Origin: Noviherbaspirillum pedocola
GTDB lineage: Bacteria > Pseudomonadota > Gammaproteobacteria > Burkholderiales > Burkholderiaceae_D
Length of the DNA: 64,000 nucleotides
Reading direction: 5' to 3'
NCBI RefSeq assembly: GCF_016632335.1
Contig: NZ_JAEPBG010000002.1
Location: forward strand, 372,001-436,000
Both the position numbers and the translations under genes were made by a program. Each line of letters opens with the position of its first letter. Positions within the stretch are counted from its first letter, which is position 1. The notes under the pieces are model-generated. The model worked only from the letters and a program-made list of their open reading frames with translations, was not told the DNA's origin and did no database searches. Shown in pieces: positions 53,878-63,669 of the stretch.

Positions 53878-54660
53878 TTGAACACATCGAACCCCCTCGT
53901 ATCCCGCGTGCTGCTCACCAATGACGACGGCATCGATGCGCCCGGCCTGGCCGTGCTGGAACAGGTCGCGGCCCGCATCGCCGCCGAAGTCTGGGTCGTG
54001 GCTCCCGAACATGACCAGAGCGGCACTTCGCATTCGATCAGCCTGCATGCGCCGCTGCGCTATTCGCGACAGGGCGAGCGCCGCTTCGGCGTCTCGGGCA
54101 CGCCGGGCGATTGCGTGGTCATGGCGGTGCGGCACCTGATGGTGGATCATCCGCCGGACCTGGTGCTGTCCGGCGTGAACCGCGGCGCCAATCTCGGCGT
54201 GGAAACCGTGTTCTCCGGCACCGTGGGCGCCGCGATGACCGCCATGCTGTTCGGCCTGCCCGCGATCGCCTTGAGCCAGACCTTCCGCGATGCGGCCGCG
54301 GTGCGCTGGGATACGGCGCGCATGCTGGCGCCGGAAGTCATCGCGCGGCTGTATCGCGCGGGTAGCCTGCATGCCTGCCTGAACGTGAATTTCCCGGATG
54401 TGCCTCCCGAAGAAGCCGGGCCGCTGACACCGACACGCCAGGGCGCGGGCGTTGTCAAGAGCATCAATGTGGTGCCGCGCGTGGATCCGCGTGGCTTTAC
54501 TTACCACTGGCTGCAGTTTCATCGCGAGAGTCATGAGGATGCGCCGGACAGCGAAACCGCCGTGGTGCGTGCCGGCGGCATTTCGGTCACGCCGCTGCAG
54601 TTCGAGCGCACCGGTGAGGCGGCGCTGGAGCTGCTGCGCACGCGTCTGGCAGCGGGGTAA
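53878..54660 (+). CDS. surE: 5'/3'-nucleotidase SurE
   Basis: 260 residues. N-terminal metal site VLLTNDDGIDAPGLAVL (two Asp), VVAPEHDQSGTSHSIS, GTPGDCV and LVLSGVNRGANLG are all classic SurE motifs. The divalent-metal enzyme dephosphorylates nucleoside monophosphates and helps stationary-phase survival. The start is TTG at 53878 with AAGGTGA before it; no ATG is available before the conserved DDG. Forms a run with the small CxxC gene and the VTT-family gene. Confidence 0.94.
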   Translation: MNTSNPLVSRVLLTNDDGIDAPGLAVLEQVAARIAAEVWVVAPEHDQSGTSHSISLHAPLRYSRQGERRFGVSGTPGDCVVMAVRHLMVDHPPDLVLSGVNRGANLGVETVFSGTVGAAMTAMLFGLPAIALSQTFRDAAAVRWDTARMLAPEVIARLYRAGSLHACLNVNFPDVPPEEAGPLTPTRQGAGVVKSINVVPRVDPRGFTYHWLQFHRESHEDAPDSETAVVRAGGISVTPLQFERTGEAALELLRTRLAAG

Positions 54661-54740
54661 GCAGCATGAGCGACGGCCGATGCCTCGCGCCGTTTTGCGC
54701 GAGAATGCGCGTTTGCCGCGTTGCGCGCGGTGCGGAGTGC

Positions 54741-55466
54741 ATGATGACTGGGCGGAAATTCTGGCAATACGCGGCCATGGCCTTCGGGACGGTAATGATG
54801 GCCGGACTGTTGTGGTGGCTGCTTTGTCCGCTCGGCAAGCGTATCGAGATGCTGCGCGATGAAGTGTTGATGGTGCAGGGTTGGATACAGGCATCCGGAG
54901 AATGGGGCGAACTGCTGTTCCTGCTCGGCTATGTGATTGCGGTCGTGCTGCTGGTGCCCGGCTCGGCACTGGCCATTGCCGCCGGTCTGGCCTATGGCAG
55001 CCGCGGGGTGCCGCTGGCCATTGTCGCCGCCACCATCGGCGCATCGCTGACCTTCCTGATTTCGCGCCGCTTCCTGCGCGACAGCATCCGCAAGCGCACC
55101 GGCCACAGCGCGTTGCTGCATGCGATAGAACGCGCCGTCAGCGAAGGTGGTTTTCGCGCTGTGAGCCTGATCCGCTTTTCACCCATCGTGCCATTCAATC
55201 TGCAGAACTACCTGTTCGGCATCACCGATGTGCCGTTCCGGCAGTATCTGGCCGCGACCGTAGTCGGAATCCTGCCCGGCACCGCGACCAATGTGCTGCT
55301 CGCCGCCGGCAGCGTGGCTGGGCCGGGCTCACAGCGCCTGCAGCTCACGCTCGGCCTGTTCGGCCTGGCGGTGTCCCTCCTGGTCGGATGGCTGCTCGGC
55401 CGCGCGGTGAAGCGGCGCCTGCGCATCGATGCCGAAGCCCGTCGCGAAGCCGCGCCGGCCGCATGA
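54741..55466 (+). CDS. VTT/TVP38 (DedA-like) membrane protein
   Basis: 241 residues from ATG at 54741 (GCGGAG before it). VTT domain: LLVPGSALAIAAGLAYGSRGVPLAIVAATIGASLTFLISRRF, then IRFSPIVPFNLQNYLFGIT and FRQYLAATVVGILPGTATNVLLA, which is the family's re-entrant-loop signature. Family members flip phospholipids or polyprenyl phosphates across the membrane. Reads after surE. Confidence 0.9.
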   Translation: MMTGRKFWQYAAMAFGTVMMAGLLWWLLCPLGKRIEMLRDEVLMVQGWIQASGEWGELLFLLGYVIAVVLLVPGSALAIAAGLAYGSRGVPLAIVAATIGASLTFLISRRFLRDSIRKRTGHSALLHAIERAVSEGGFRAVSLIRFSPIVPFNLQNYLFGITDVPFRQYLAATVVGILPGTATNVLLAAGSVAGPGSQRLQLTLGLFGLAVSLLVGWLLGRAVKRRLRIDAEARREAAPAA

Positions 55467-55702
55467 CGCGCGTCACGTTCCGCGTTTTTCAGGGCCTGAA
55501 TGTTCGACATTCGCATCTGACAATTGATGAACGGTGATGGTCGTGATGGCGTGGCAGACGAGGCGAAATGGCTCAGTCATGACGCACCCGATTGTTGAGG
55601 CAGATCGAAAGCCGGAGATTCTTCGCGACCTACTGTCGCTGGCGATGCGCGCCGGGCGGCGCCGCAGCCAGAAAAAGCGGGTACGAAGAGGAGACGGCAA
55701 AC

Positions 55703-58700
55703 ATGGCGAATATCTTGGGAACGAATGGCGCTGACAGCCTGGTCGGCAGCTTTGATGACGACAGGATCACCGGAGGGGGCGGAGCCGATCGGCTCACGGG
55801 CGGCGGCGGAGCGAATACTTTTGTCTATGCCGCGGTATCGGACTCGCCACAGGCCGGCGGCTGGGATGTGATCACCGACTTCAGCGGCGGGCGCGACAAG
55901 ATCGATCTCTCCGCGCTGCTGAACGGCGGCAGTTTTCAGTGGGGCGGCACGGTGCCTACCGCCTGGGGCGTGTGGTATCAGAAGGTCGGCGCCAGCACCT
56001 TCGTCTTTGTCGACACCGATGGCACGCCGCCTCCCGAGATGCGCATCGAACTGGCCAACACTGGCAATACCATCCCGACCATGTCCGACTTGATTGGCGT
56101 GCATGACGGTCCCAACCTCACCGCGCCGCGCTTCACCTCATCGCCGGATTTCACCGTGCCCGAAAACTCCACGACGGTGGGCGCCGTCACCGCCAGCGAT
56201 AGCGACAGTCCCAGCCTGAGTTTCCGGGTGCTGCCGGGCGATGATGGCGCGCGCTTCACCATCGATTTCCGTACCGGCGTGCTGTCCTTCATTACGCCGC
56301 CAAGCGCCGAAGCCCCGGCCGACATCGGCCAGGACAACATCTACCATCTGCTGGTGGGCGTGAGCGATGGCCTCTTCAGCAGCGCGCAATGGGTGTCGGT
56401 GAACGTGGCGGGTCCGAGCAATGTCGCGCCGGTGATTACCTCGCCGATCCACTATGTCACGCCCGAGCATCAGACCGGCGTAGCGATGCTGACCGCGAGC
56501 GACCCTGACAGCACCGACCTGGCCTGGAGCCTGGTTGATGGCGGCGATGCGGCGCTGTTCGACCTCAATGCCAAGACCGGGGCGCTGTCCTTCCGTGCCG
56601 CGCCCGATTACGCCACGCCCGCCGACCGCAATGCCGACAATGTCTACGATCTGCGGGTGCAGGTCTCGGACGGCGTCAACACCACGATAGGCGCGGTCTC
56701 CATCGATGTGGCCAGGGTCAATGAGGCGCCGGCGAATGTCGCGCCGGTGATCCAGTCGCCATCGTCGTTCTGGATCGTTGAGAACACCCGCGACGTCGGC
56801 CGCATCGTGGCCACCGATGCCGACAGCCCGACGCTGTTCTACAGCATCGATCCTGGCGACGACGCCGGGCAGTTCACCATCGATACGCGCAGCGGCGCGC
56901 TGCGCTTTGTCAATGCGCCGAACCATGACGCGCCCGTTGATGCCAATCACGACAATGTCTACGACCTGACCGTGCGCGTCTCGGATGGCAAGCTCGCCGC
57001 ACTGCAGCCTATTCATATCCAGGTGGCCGATGCGTTCAACCAGGTGCTGCAGGGCGATGCGTCGGCCAACACGCTGGTCGGCGGCCCCGGCGACGACATC
57101 CTCATCGGCGGCGGTGGCGGCGACCGCATGACCGGCGGGCCGGGCAGGGACCTGTTCGTCTACACCGCCATTGCCGATTCGCCGCAGTCCGGCGGCTGGG
57201 ACCGGATCAGCGATTTCACCCAGGGCACGGACCACATCGACCTGTCAGGCATTGCGCCACCGGGAGGCTTCAAGTTCACCGACACCGTGCCGAAAGAGCG
57301 CAGCGTGTGGTACGAGAAAAGCGGAACGACCACGCTGATCATGGTCGATACCGATGGCGTGCCGCCGCCGGAAATGATCATCGAGCTCGACAACACGCCG
57401 GACCTGATTCCCAAGGCCAGCGACTTCGTCGGAATGTCCGGCGCCGGCAACACGCCGGCGCCGCGCTTCACGTCGCCGGGCGCGCTGACGCTGCCGGAAA
57501 ATACCAGTGCCGTCATGACTATCGCGGCTACCAGCGCCAACGGCAATGCGCTCAGCTACAGCCTGGCCGGCGGTGAGGACGTAGGACTGTTCGCGCTCGA
57601 TCCGCGCACCGGCGCGCTGCGATTCGTGAGTGCGCCGGATTACGAGGTGCCGCGCGATGCCGGCCACGACAATGTCTATCACCTGCAAGTGGGTGCAAAC
57701 GATGGCATATCCATGGCGGTTCAGGACATCACGCTGACCGTGGCCAATGTCAACGACAATGCTCCGGTGATTACATCGCCGTCCGCATTCTCGGTGCCCG
57801 AGAACATCACGCTTGCCGCGCATCTCGCAGCCCTTGACGCCGACGGCGATGCCATCAGTTACCGGATCACTGGCGGACCCGACGCCGCGCTGTTCAACCT
57901 GGGGCTGGGCAGTGCTTCCAGCACGCTGTGGTTCAATCGCGCCCCCGACTTTGAAGCTCCGGCCGATGCCAATCGCGACAACGTCTACAACCTAACGATT
58001 GTCGCCAGCGATGGCCTGCACAGCGTGACGCAGAACCTGTCGATTTCGGTCGGCAATGTCGATGATGTGCTGCCGAGTTTCACATCGCCGGCGAAGTTCA
58101 GCATCGTGGAAAACACCACGGCGGTCGGCATCGTGCATGCGGTCGACGCCGACGGACCCACGCCGCTGTACTCGATTGCGCCCAACGAAGACGCCAAACT
58201 GTTTTCGATCAATCCCAACACTGGCGCGCTTGCCTTCACGGCCGCGCCGGACTATGAGCATCCAAACAGCGTATCCGGAACCAACGACTACCATTTGTGG
58301 GTGCAGGTCGGGAACGTGCCGATGTCCTCGTATCAGTACATCACCGTGAGCGTCACCGATGTGCCGAACGAGCCGATTGCAGGCACGCGTGGCAACGACA
58401 CGCTCAATGGCACGCCTGCCAACGATGTCATCGATATCAGATCCGGCGGAAATGACATCGTGGGTGCCGGCACCGGCGACGACACCATACTCGCCGGCAG
58501 CGGCTTCAATGCTGCCGACCGCATCGATGGCGGGCCCGGCAACGACACCCTGGACCTGGACGGCGACTATGCGCAGGGCGTGGTATTCCAGCCGAATACG
58601 CTCGTCAATGTCGAAAAGCTGGTGCTGCATGCCGGACACAGCTACAACCTGACGCTGGCGGATGCAACGGTGACCGCGGGCACGCTGACCATCGATGGTT

Positions 58701-59593
58701 CCGCGCTCGGCGTCAATGATGCAATGCGTATCAACGACTCGGCGGAAACCGAATCGAACACCACCATCACCGGCGGCGCCGGCAACGATGTGCTCATCGG
58801 CGGCGCCGGCCGCGATTACTTCGATATCAGCCGCGGCGGCCAGGACAGCGTTGCCGCCGGCGCCGGCAACGACACCATCTACGCCGGCGCGGCATTGCAG
58901 GCCGGCGACCATATCGATGGCGGCGCCGGTTTCGACACGCTCTACCTGAACGGCGCTTACGGCGGTGGCCTCGTCATCGGGGCCGACATGCTGTCGAACG
59001 TCGAAAGCATCGTGCCCCAGGCCGGCAACGATTACACGCTCATCCTGCAGGACAGCCTGCTCGGCCGTGGGGATGTGCTGCGCATCGACGGCCGCGCGGT
59101 CGGCATCGGCAACACCTTGCGCGTGGACGCGTCGGCCGAGAAGGATGGCGGCATCTATGCCATGCAGGGCGGACGCGGCGACAGCGTGCTGATCGGCGGC
59201 TCGGGCGATGACGCGATTTCTGGCGGCCCGGGCAACGACGTCATCCGCGGCGGCGGCGGCGACGATACGCTCAGCGGCGGCGTCGGCAACGACACCTTCG
59301 TCTACACCTCGCTTGCCGACTGCGGCACCGGTCAGGAACTGATCGGCGACTTCGGCATGGGGGCCTCGCGCGGCACCGATGTGCTCGACCTGAGCCAGCT
59401 GCTGCGCAGTTTTCCCGGCTACAACGGCACCATCGCCTTTTCCGGCGGCTCTCTGCGTTTCGATCATCCGGCCGGCTCCAACAGCACGGTGGTGCAGGTC
59501 GATCCGGATGGCGGCGGCAATCACTGGACGACCGTGGTGACATTGGGCGGAGTCACGCTCAATCCGTCCGATGTCACCCAGTATGTCGTCTGA
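55703..59593 (+). CDS. Giant RTX/cadherin-like secreted adhesin
   Basis: 1296 residues from ATG at 55703 (AAGAGGAGA before it). There is no Sec signal, as expected for type I secretion. Order: RTX-like head (DDDRITGGGGADRLTGGGG) with an FVY...GWDVITDFSGGRDKIDLS module; two cadherin-like repeats; a second copy of the module (GPGRDLFVY...GGWDRISDFTQGTDHIDLS); more cadherin repeats (VNDNAPVITSPSAFSVPEN type); a beta-rich section with GNDT-type calcium loops; and a C-terminal RTX block (GGSGDDAISGGPGNDVIRGG) ending in a type-I-secretion-like tail. Calcium should stabilise it outside the cell. No ABC exporter gene is close. Confidence 0.9.
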   Translation: MANILGTNGADSLVGSFDDDRITGGGGADRLTGGGGANTFVYAAVSDSPQAGGWDVITDFSGGRDKIDLSALLNGGSFQWGGTVPTAWGVWYQKVGASTFVFVDTDGTPPPEMRIELANTGNTIPTMSDLIGVHDGPNLTAPRFTSSPDFTVPENSTTVGAVTASDSDSPSLSFRVLPGDDGARFTIDFRTGVLSFITPPSAEAPADIGQDNIYHLLVGVSDGLFSSAQWVSVNVAGPSNVAPVITSPIHYVTPEHQTGVAMLTASDPDSTDLAWSLVDGGDAALFDLNAKTGALSFRAAPDYATPADRNADNVYDLRVQVSDGVNTTIGAVSIDVARVNEAPANVAPVIQSPSSFWIVENTRDVGRIVATDADSPTLFYSIDPGDDAGQFTIDTRSGALRFVNAPNHDAPVDANHDNVYDLTVRVSDGKLAALQPIHIQVADAFNQVLQGDASANTLVGGPGDDILIGGGGGDRMTGGPGRDLFVYTAIADSPQSGGWDRISDFTQGTDHIDLSGIAPPGGFKFTDTVPKERSVWYEKSGTTTLIMVDTDGVPPPEMIIELDNTPDLIPKASDFVGMSGAGNTPAPRFTSPGALTLPENTSAVMTIAATSANGNALSYSLAGGEDVGLFALDPRTGALRFVSAPDYEVPRDAGHDNVYHLQVGANDGISMAVQDITLTVANVNDNAPVITSPSAFSVPENITLAAHLAALDADGDAISYRITGGPDAALFNLGLGSASSTLWFNRAPDFEAPADANRDNVYNLTIVASDGLHSVTQNLSISVGNVDDVLPSFTSPAKFSIVENTTAVGIVHAVDADGPTPLYSIAPNEDAKLFSINPNTGALAFTAAPDYEHPNSVSGTNDYHLWVQVGNVPMSSYQYITVSVTDVPNEPIAGTRGNDTLNGTPANDVIDIRSGGNDIVGAGTGDDTILAGSGFNAADRIDGGPGNDTLDLDGDYAQGVVFQPNTLVNVEKLVLHAGHSYNLTLADATVTAGTLTIDGSALGVNDAMRINDSAETESNTTITGGAGNDVLIGGAGRDYFDISRGGQDSVAAGAGNDTIYAGAALQAGDHIDGGAGFDTLYLNGAYGGGLVIGADMLSNVESIVPQAGNDYTLILQDSLLGRGDVLRIDGRAVGIGNTLRVDASAEKDGGIYAMQGGRGDSVLIGGSGDDAISGGPGNDVIRGGGGDDTLSGGVGNDTFVYTSLADCGTGQELIGDFGMGASRGTDVLDLSQLLRSFPGYNGTIAFSGGSLRFDHPAGSNSTVVQVDPDGGGNHWTTVVTLGGVTLNPSDVTQYVV

Positions 59594-59645
59594 ATCACGA
59601 CGGGGAGCGCTGTCCAGGTCGCTGCCCGAATCGCCAATCGTAGCG

Positions 59646-61121
59646 TCAGACGTCGACAACGGTCGACAGCTCCAGCCGCACTTCGCCAATGGCGATCACG
59701 CCGCCGGACGGCGTCGGGCCAGCGGCATTGATGCGGCAGAAGCTGAGCGAGACGCCGGCGCAAGCCCGCGTCATCACCCGTTGCAGCACGGTGCCGGCGG
59801 CGAAGTCAACGCGCGCCGAAGCCGCGAGTCCACGCGCCATGCGCTGCCGGGCCGCGGCGATTTCGAAGGCGCCAGTGGTGCCCAGCAAATGTCGTTGCTG
59901 CGCGCTTGCCACATCGATGGCCGATGGCAGGTTCAAGTACAGCGCATAGCAATAGCCACCGTCGGCGCCCTGGCCGAGGGTTTGCAGATCGTCGCAAACG
60001 ATGCGCGCTCCACGGTAGGCGGAAGTGGCGCCCGCGGGCCATAGCATTTCGCGCAGGAGCGCGCTCGCTGCAGTCATCAAGGGCAACTCCAGCGTGGACG
60101 ACGCGTCGGCCAGCACGATGCGGCGCGCGCTGACTAGTGCGAGATGGTTGGCATCGATAAAGCGCATGCCGGCATTCGGCAGGCGCAGGATGTTCATGTT
60201 GCCCGGACGGCCATCCTCGAACAAAAACGTGTTGGCGGGCAAGCGTCTTGCGATCGGGTCCTTCGGCAGCGTCAAGCCTGGCGTTGGCGCCGGCAGCGCG
60301 TTGGGCAGGCTCGCTTGCGCGTATTGCAGGCCGTCCCTTTGCGCAGGAATGGGCACGGCATCGTCCTTCATCGGCGCAGCGTCCCAATACGGATTGCCGC
60401 TTGGCGGGATTCTCTTTCCGGCCGCGCCCATCCATGCGGTCCAGAGTCGGTCGAGATTGGCCTGGAACAGCCAGAAGATCGGATCATCCGGCGCGCTCAT
60501 GCCGGCCATCGCGTGGCCGAGCAGATTGTGTGCGGTGTTGTGCGGCAGGCTTTCCACGATGACTTCGAAGGCGTCAGGCAGGCCGCGCTGCATGTTGATG
60601 ATCTGCGGCGCGAATGCGGCCAGGCTCAGTGCCGCGCACACGTTGTCGCCGGCGCGCGGCGCATACAGCGCATTCCAGTTTGCGGGCAACGTGAATTCCG
60701 GCGGCAGTTCCGGATCGCGGAAGCAATCCCAGTAGGGCAACGCCAGCTGCGCGTTGCCCGTCACCGCCTGCAGCTGGCGTTCAAAGCGTGACAGAAGGAC
60801 GCGGTTCCAGGCCAGGAAGTAGGGGCGGCCAAGCGGGGCGCCCTGCGCATAGAGACGGCTCCAGTAGCGCCAGCTGCGCGGATCGGCACTGTCCGTCACT
60901 GCGCGCATGCGGGCAATGCCTTCGATGTAGGAGGCGTAGTGTTCACACCTCGAAAAGCTGTTCCAGTCTTGCCTCGGCACAGCCGATTGCAAGAGCGCCG
61001 ACTGCGGCAGTGCCGATTGCGGCAGCGCCGCCAGCAGCATGGGCGACAGCACGAGGCTGCCGCCGTGTTTCAGGAATCGCCTGCGCTGCATATTGCCGTG
61101 ATGCGTATCGCCGAGATGCAT
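59646..61121 (-). CDS. Tyrosinase-fold protein lacking most copper ligands, Tat-exported
   Basis: 491 residues from ATG at 61121 (AGGGAG before it). QRRRFLKHGGSLVLSP is a Tat-type signal. The tyrosinase fold is clear from YFLAWNRVLLSRFERQL, ALPYWDCFRDPELP, HNTAHNLLGHAMAGM and DPIFWLFQANLDRLWTAW. Yet family histidines are replaced: FLPWHR reads FLAWNR, the two earlier CuA histidines have no counterpart, and the CuB HH reads FQ (219-220). Only His194 and His198 of CuB remain. It is therefore unlikely to be a copper oxidase. The C-terminal 200 residues form a separate beta-rich domain. Confidence 0.8.
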   Translation of the reverse strand: MHLGDTHHGNMQRRRFLKHGGSLVLSPMLLAALPQSALPQSALLQSAVPRQDWNSFSRCEHYASYIEGIARMRAVTDSADPRSWRYWSRLYAQGAPLGRPYFLAWNRVLLSRFERQLQAVTGNAQLALPYWDCFRDPELPPEFTLPANWNALYAPRAGDNVCAALSLAAFAPQIINMQRGLPDAFEVIVESLPHNTAHNLLGHAMAGMSAPDDPIFWLFQANLDRLWTAWMGAAGKRIPPSGNPYWDAAPMKDDAVPIPAQRDGLQYAQASLPNALPAPTPGLTLPKDPIARRLPANTFLFEDGRPGNMNILRLPNAGMRFIDANHLALVSARRIVLADASSTLELPLMTAASALLREMLWPAGATSAYRGARIVCDDLQTLGQGADGGYCYALYLNLPSAIDVASAQQRHLLGTTGAFEIAAARQRMARGLAASARVDFAAGTVLQRVMTRACAGVSLSFCRINAAGPTPSGGVIAIGEVRLELSTVVDV

Positions 61122-61241
61122 GTCGATCTCCCTGGGTAATGGATGGAGGACAAGCCTGCGCAATCGCGGCGGCTTCTGGCTGCCGCAACGCAACTTCGAC
61201 GGAGATGTTAAAGAGGGGAAAGAAGGGATTTTTGCGCTGCG

Positions 61242-62462
61242 TCAAGCATTTCCTGCGCGCAGCCTCGGCTTTTCAGCTTGCCGGATGTGCTCGCGCAGCA
61301 GCGGCGTCAGGGCATTTACCCATGGCGTTCCACTGAACAGTTCCTTGTGTGTTGCCCCGGATTGCAGGTGGTGGCGCTTCAGGGAGGCGGGCAGATTGCG
61401 GCACAGATGCAGCGCGCTGGCGGTCTGGCCCCGGCCGCAGATGTCATCGAGCTCGGCTTCAACGGTCAACAGCGCCGTGTCAGCGATCGCCGCCGGCTGT
61501 ACCAGGCGGCCATGGTTGCGCATCGTCCCGCGTGCGAGGGCATGTTCGCGGAACACCAGTTCCAGGTTGTCGAGATAAAACTCGGCGGCGAGATCCTGCG
61601 CCGCGACCTGCCGGTCGCCGAGCACGCGCCAGAATTCATTCGCCGCCGCGCCCATGGCGAAGGGAGCGCTCCACAGGTCGCAACAGGCCTGCGCCCAACG
61701 TTGGCCATGCATGCTGAGCGTGCTGAGCAATTGCATTTCCGCGGCATAGACGCGCCGGCCGGCGCCCGGCGGGCCTGGCGGCGCGGTGCTGATCACATTG
61801 CGCTCGAACCATGCCAGCGGCGCGCTGTTGGCGTAGCGGCTGACCACGGTCGGCTGCACGCGCGCATCGATAGGCCCGCCCATCAGCGTCAGGCTGAGCG
61901 GACGCGCGGGATCCTCATCTTCGGCCATCAATGCGGTGGCGCACAGCGCCGGCACACAGGACTGGCAGATCGCCAGCACATGCGCGGGGCCGAGGCGTTC
62001 GAGAAAACGCATCAGATAGCCGGTGTAGTCCTCCAGACGAAACGCGCCGCAGGCCAGCGGCACGGCGCGCGCATCATGCCAGTCGGTCAGATACACATCG
62101 TGGTCGGGCAGCATCGTCAGCACGGTTTCACGCAACTGGCTGGCATAGTGGCCCGACATCGGCGCGACGATCAGCAGCGGCGGCTGCGGCGGGCCGGCCG
62201 GCTTGCGAAAATGCAGCAGCGTGCAGAAGGGCTGCGTGTCGACGCCGCATTCCTCCACGCCGAGGTCGCGGCCATCAGCAAGACGCACTCGGTCGATGCG
62301 GAAGTCGGGCCGGCGGCGCAGCGCATGGGGAAACAGCAGGCCGAGCGCTCCGGCCAGCCGCGCAAGCGCGGCGGCATCCGGCAGTCCGTGCGCCGCGACG
62401 ACTCCCGGTGGCGACGGACGCTGTGGTCCATGTCCGGCATCGGCATCCATGATGAGTTGCAT
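61242..62462 (-). CDS. phaZ: Intracellular polyhydroxybutyrate depolymerase
   Basis: 406 residues. PhaZ1-type intracellular depolymerase: the nucleophile box LAICQSCVPALCA has Cys (about residue 167) where lipases have Ser, as in the Cupriavidus enzyme; DVYLTDWHDARAVPL and the C-terminal PHB_depo_C domain (VFREHALARGT, ELDDICGRGQTASALHLC, THKELFSGTPW) follow. It releases 3-hydroxybutyrate from storage granules. Single gene between the tyrosinase-like and HugZ-like genes. Confidence 0.88.
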   Translation of the reverse strand: MQLIMDADAGHGPQRPSPPGVVAAHGLPDAAALARLAGALGLLFPHALRRRPDFRIDRVRLADGRDLGVEECGVDTQPFCTLLHFRKPAGPPQPPLLIVAPMSGHYASQLRETVLTMLPDHDVYLTDWHDARAVPLACGAFRLEDYTGYLMRFLERLGPAHVLAICQSCVPALCATALMAEDEDPARPLSLTLMGGPIDARVQPTVVSRYANSAPLAWFERNVISTAPPGPPGAGRRVYAAEMQLLSTLSMHGQRWAQACCDLWSAPFAMGAAANEFWRVLGDRQVAAQDLAAEFYLDNLELVFREHALARGTMRNHGRLVQPAAIADTALLTVEAELDDICGRGQTASALHLCRNLPASLKRHHLQSGATHKELFSGTPWVNALTPLLREHIRQAEKPRLRAGNA

Positions 62463-62727
62463 CGAATGATGTTCAAGCGAAAAACGAACACTCTTTCATG
62501 GTGAGATGCGCGGCACAAGCTTGCGCGCGATCGTTTCGCAGCGGTTTGGCCGATGCTTGATCTGCATCAGACAGCACGGCGATAGTGCGCTGCGGGAGCA
62601 GGGATGGACGCTCGCCACACCACGACACGTCATCGGCATGGCGGGACGGCAATGCTACGCTCGCCGTGGGTGACAGGAAGGGACGCCCAAGCGTCCACGG
62701 CTCCAGGCAGTGCAGCGATTCTCGCGC

Positions 62728-63375
62728 CTACAGTGCCGGCACCAGGCGGCGCACGCTTTCGGCGATCTCGTCCAGCGTGGCCAGCGTGCGGACAAAGCGT
62801 TGGCGCTCGCGCCGGCCGCGACGTTCCAGGTCCATGCCGAAAGGGTCCAGCCCGAGCAGGCGTATGCCTGGCTGTTGCAGCCCGGCCAGTTCCTGCAGCA
62901 GAGCGGCTTCCTCGGCCAGCGACAGCGCCGGTGCCGTCGGCCATTCGGTGCCGTCCAGCCATCCCATCTGGCCAAAGCCCGCGATGTAGCGCGCGCGTTT
63001 GGGCGTGAACAGGTAGAAATCGAAATCGGCGAGCGCGAGATAGGTCTCCGCGTCGGGCTGGTAACGCAGATAGCGCTGCACCAGCGCTGGCTCGGCGGCA
63101 ATGCGCTGCACGTCGCCAGTCAGCGTCAGGCGGGTTGCTTGTGCCACCGGCTGCACGTCATTGGTGATCAACAGGCTGGCGCGCGCATCGGCGGCGAGAT
63201 TCTTCGCATGCTCGGCCAGGCGGCTGGCGAGAAACACTGGCCGATGGCCCGCGTCCGGCATGAAAGGCAGTGCAGTGGCGAAGGGATAGCCGGGCGCATC
63301 CAGCGCGTGCGTGGCCAAGGCCGCGGACGGTGCGGAATGCAGCAAATGAATGACTTGGTCGGGGGCGATCTTCAT
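62728..63375 (-). CDS. HugZ/pyridoxamine-5'-phosphate-oxidase-like flavin-fold protein
   Basis: 215 residues from ATG at 63375. Split-barrel FMN-binding fold: LLHSAPSAALATHALDAPGYPFATALPFM, VFLASRLAEHAKNLAADARASLLI and TRLTLTGDVQRI, then YLRYQPDAETYLALADFDFYLFTPKRARYIAGFGQMGWL, which is the HugZ-type C-terminal signature. Such proteins bind FMN or heme; heme utilisation or pyridoxine-related oxidation are the known activities. Ribosome site is weak. Confidence 0.85.
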   Translation of the reverse strand: MKIAPDQVIHLLHSAPSAALATHALDAPGYPFATALPFMPDAGHRPVFLASRLAEHAKNLAADARASLLITNDVQPVAQATRLTLTGDVQRIAAEPALVQRYLRYQPDAETYLALADFDFYLFTPKRARYIAGFGQMGWLDGTEWPTAPALSLAEEAALLQELAGLQQPGIRLLGLDPFGMDLERRGRRERQRFVRTLATLDEIAESVRRLVPAL

Positions 63376-63669
63376 GAGTGACGAAAGAGGTTCGGTGAAC
63401 AATTGATGAGTCTGAAAGCCATCATTGTGACGGCATTTGCTGATGTGCCGCAGCGCATTGTGCAAGCGCGTTGAGTACCGATATCGTTACCGATTGGTCG
63501 ATAAAAAGGCATCAAAGTTCGATTGATGTCACTGATTGACACCTTGCGCACATGGCCAGCAATCCACTCTCTGCCCGTGTCATCACCGCTGTGCCACCGC
63601 TTATTGTCGCGGGTTACCGTCGGCCCGTGGGCATTCGAGCCCGGCTGTCTTTTCATCGAACGAGGCACC

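Noticed and set aside
53155-55044. 629-codon minus-strand frame opposite surE and neighbours
   Set aside because: Runs across three plus-strand genes with good ribosome sites and has the Arg/His-rich make-up of an antisense shadow.
57992-59689. 565-codon minus-strand frame opposite the adhesin
   Set aside because: Shadow of repeated GGxGxD coding sequence; composition dominated by Arg, Ala, Val and Asp with no motif.
63634-63656. PIP-box-like TTCGA...TTCAT upstream of the last gene, suggesting type III control
   Set aside because: The spacing is 13 bases instead of 15 and the second half is off consensus, so it is not supported.
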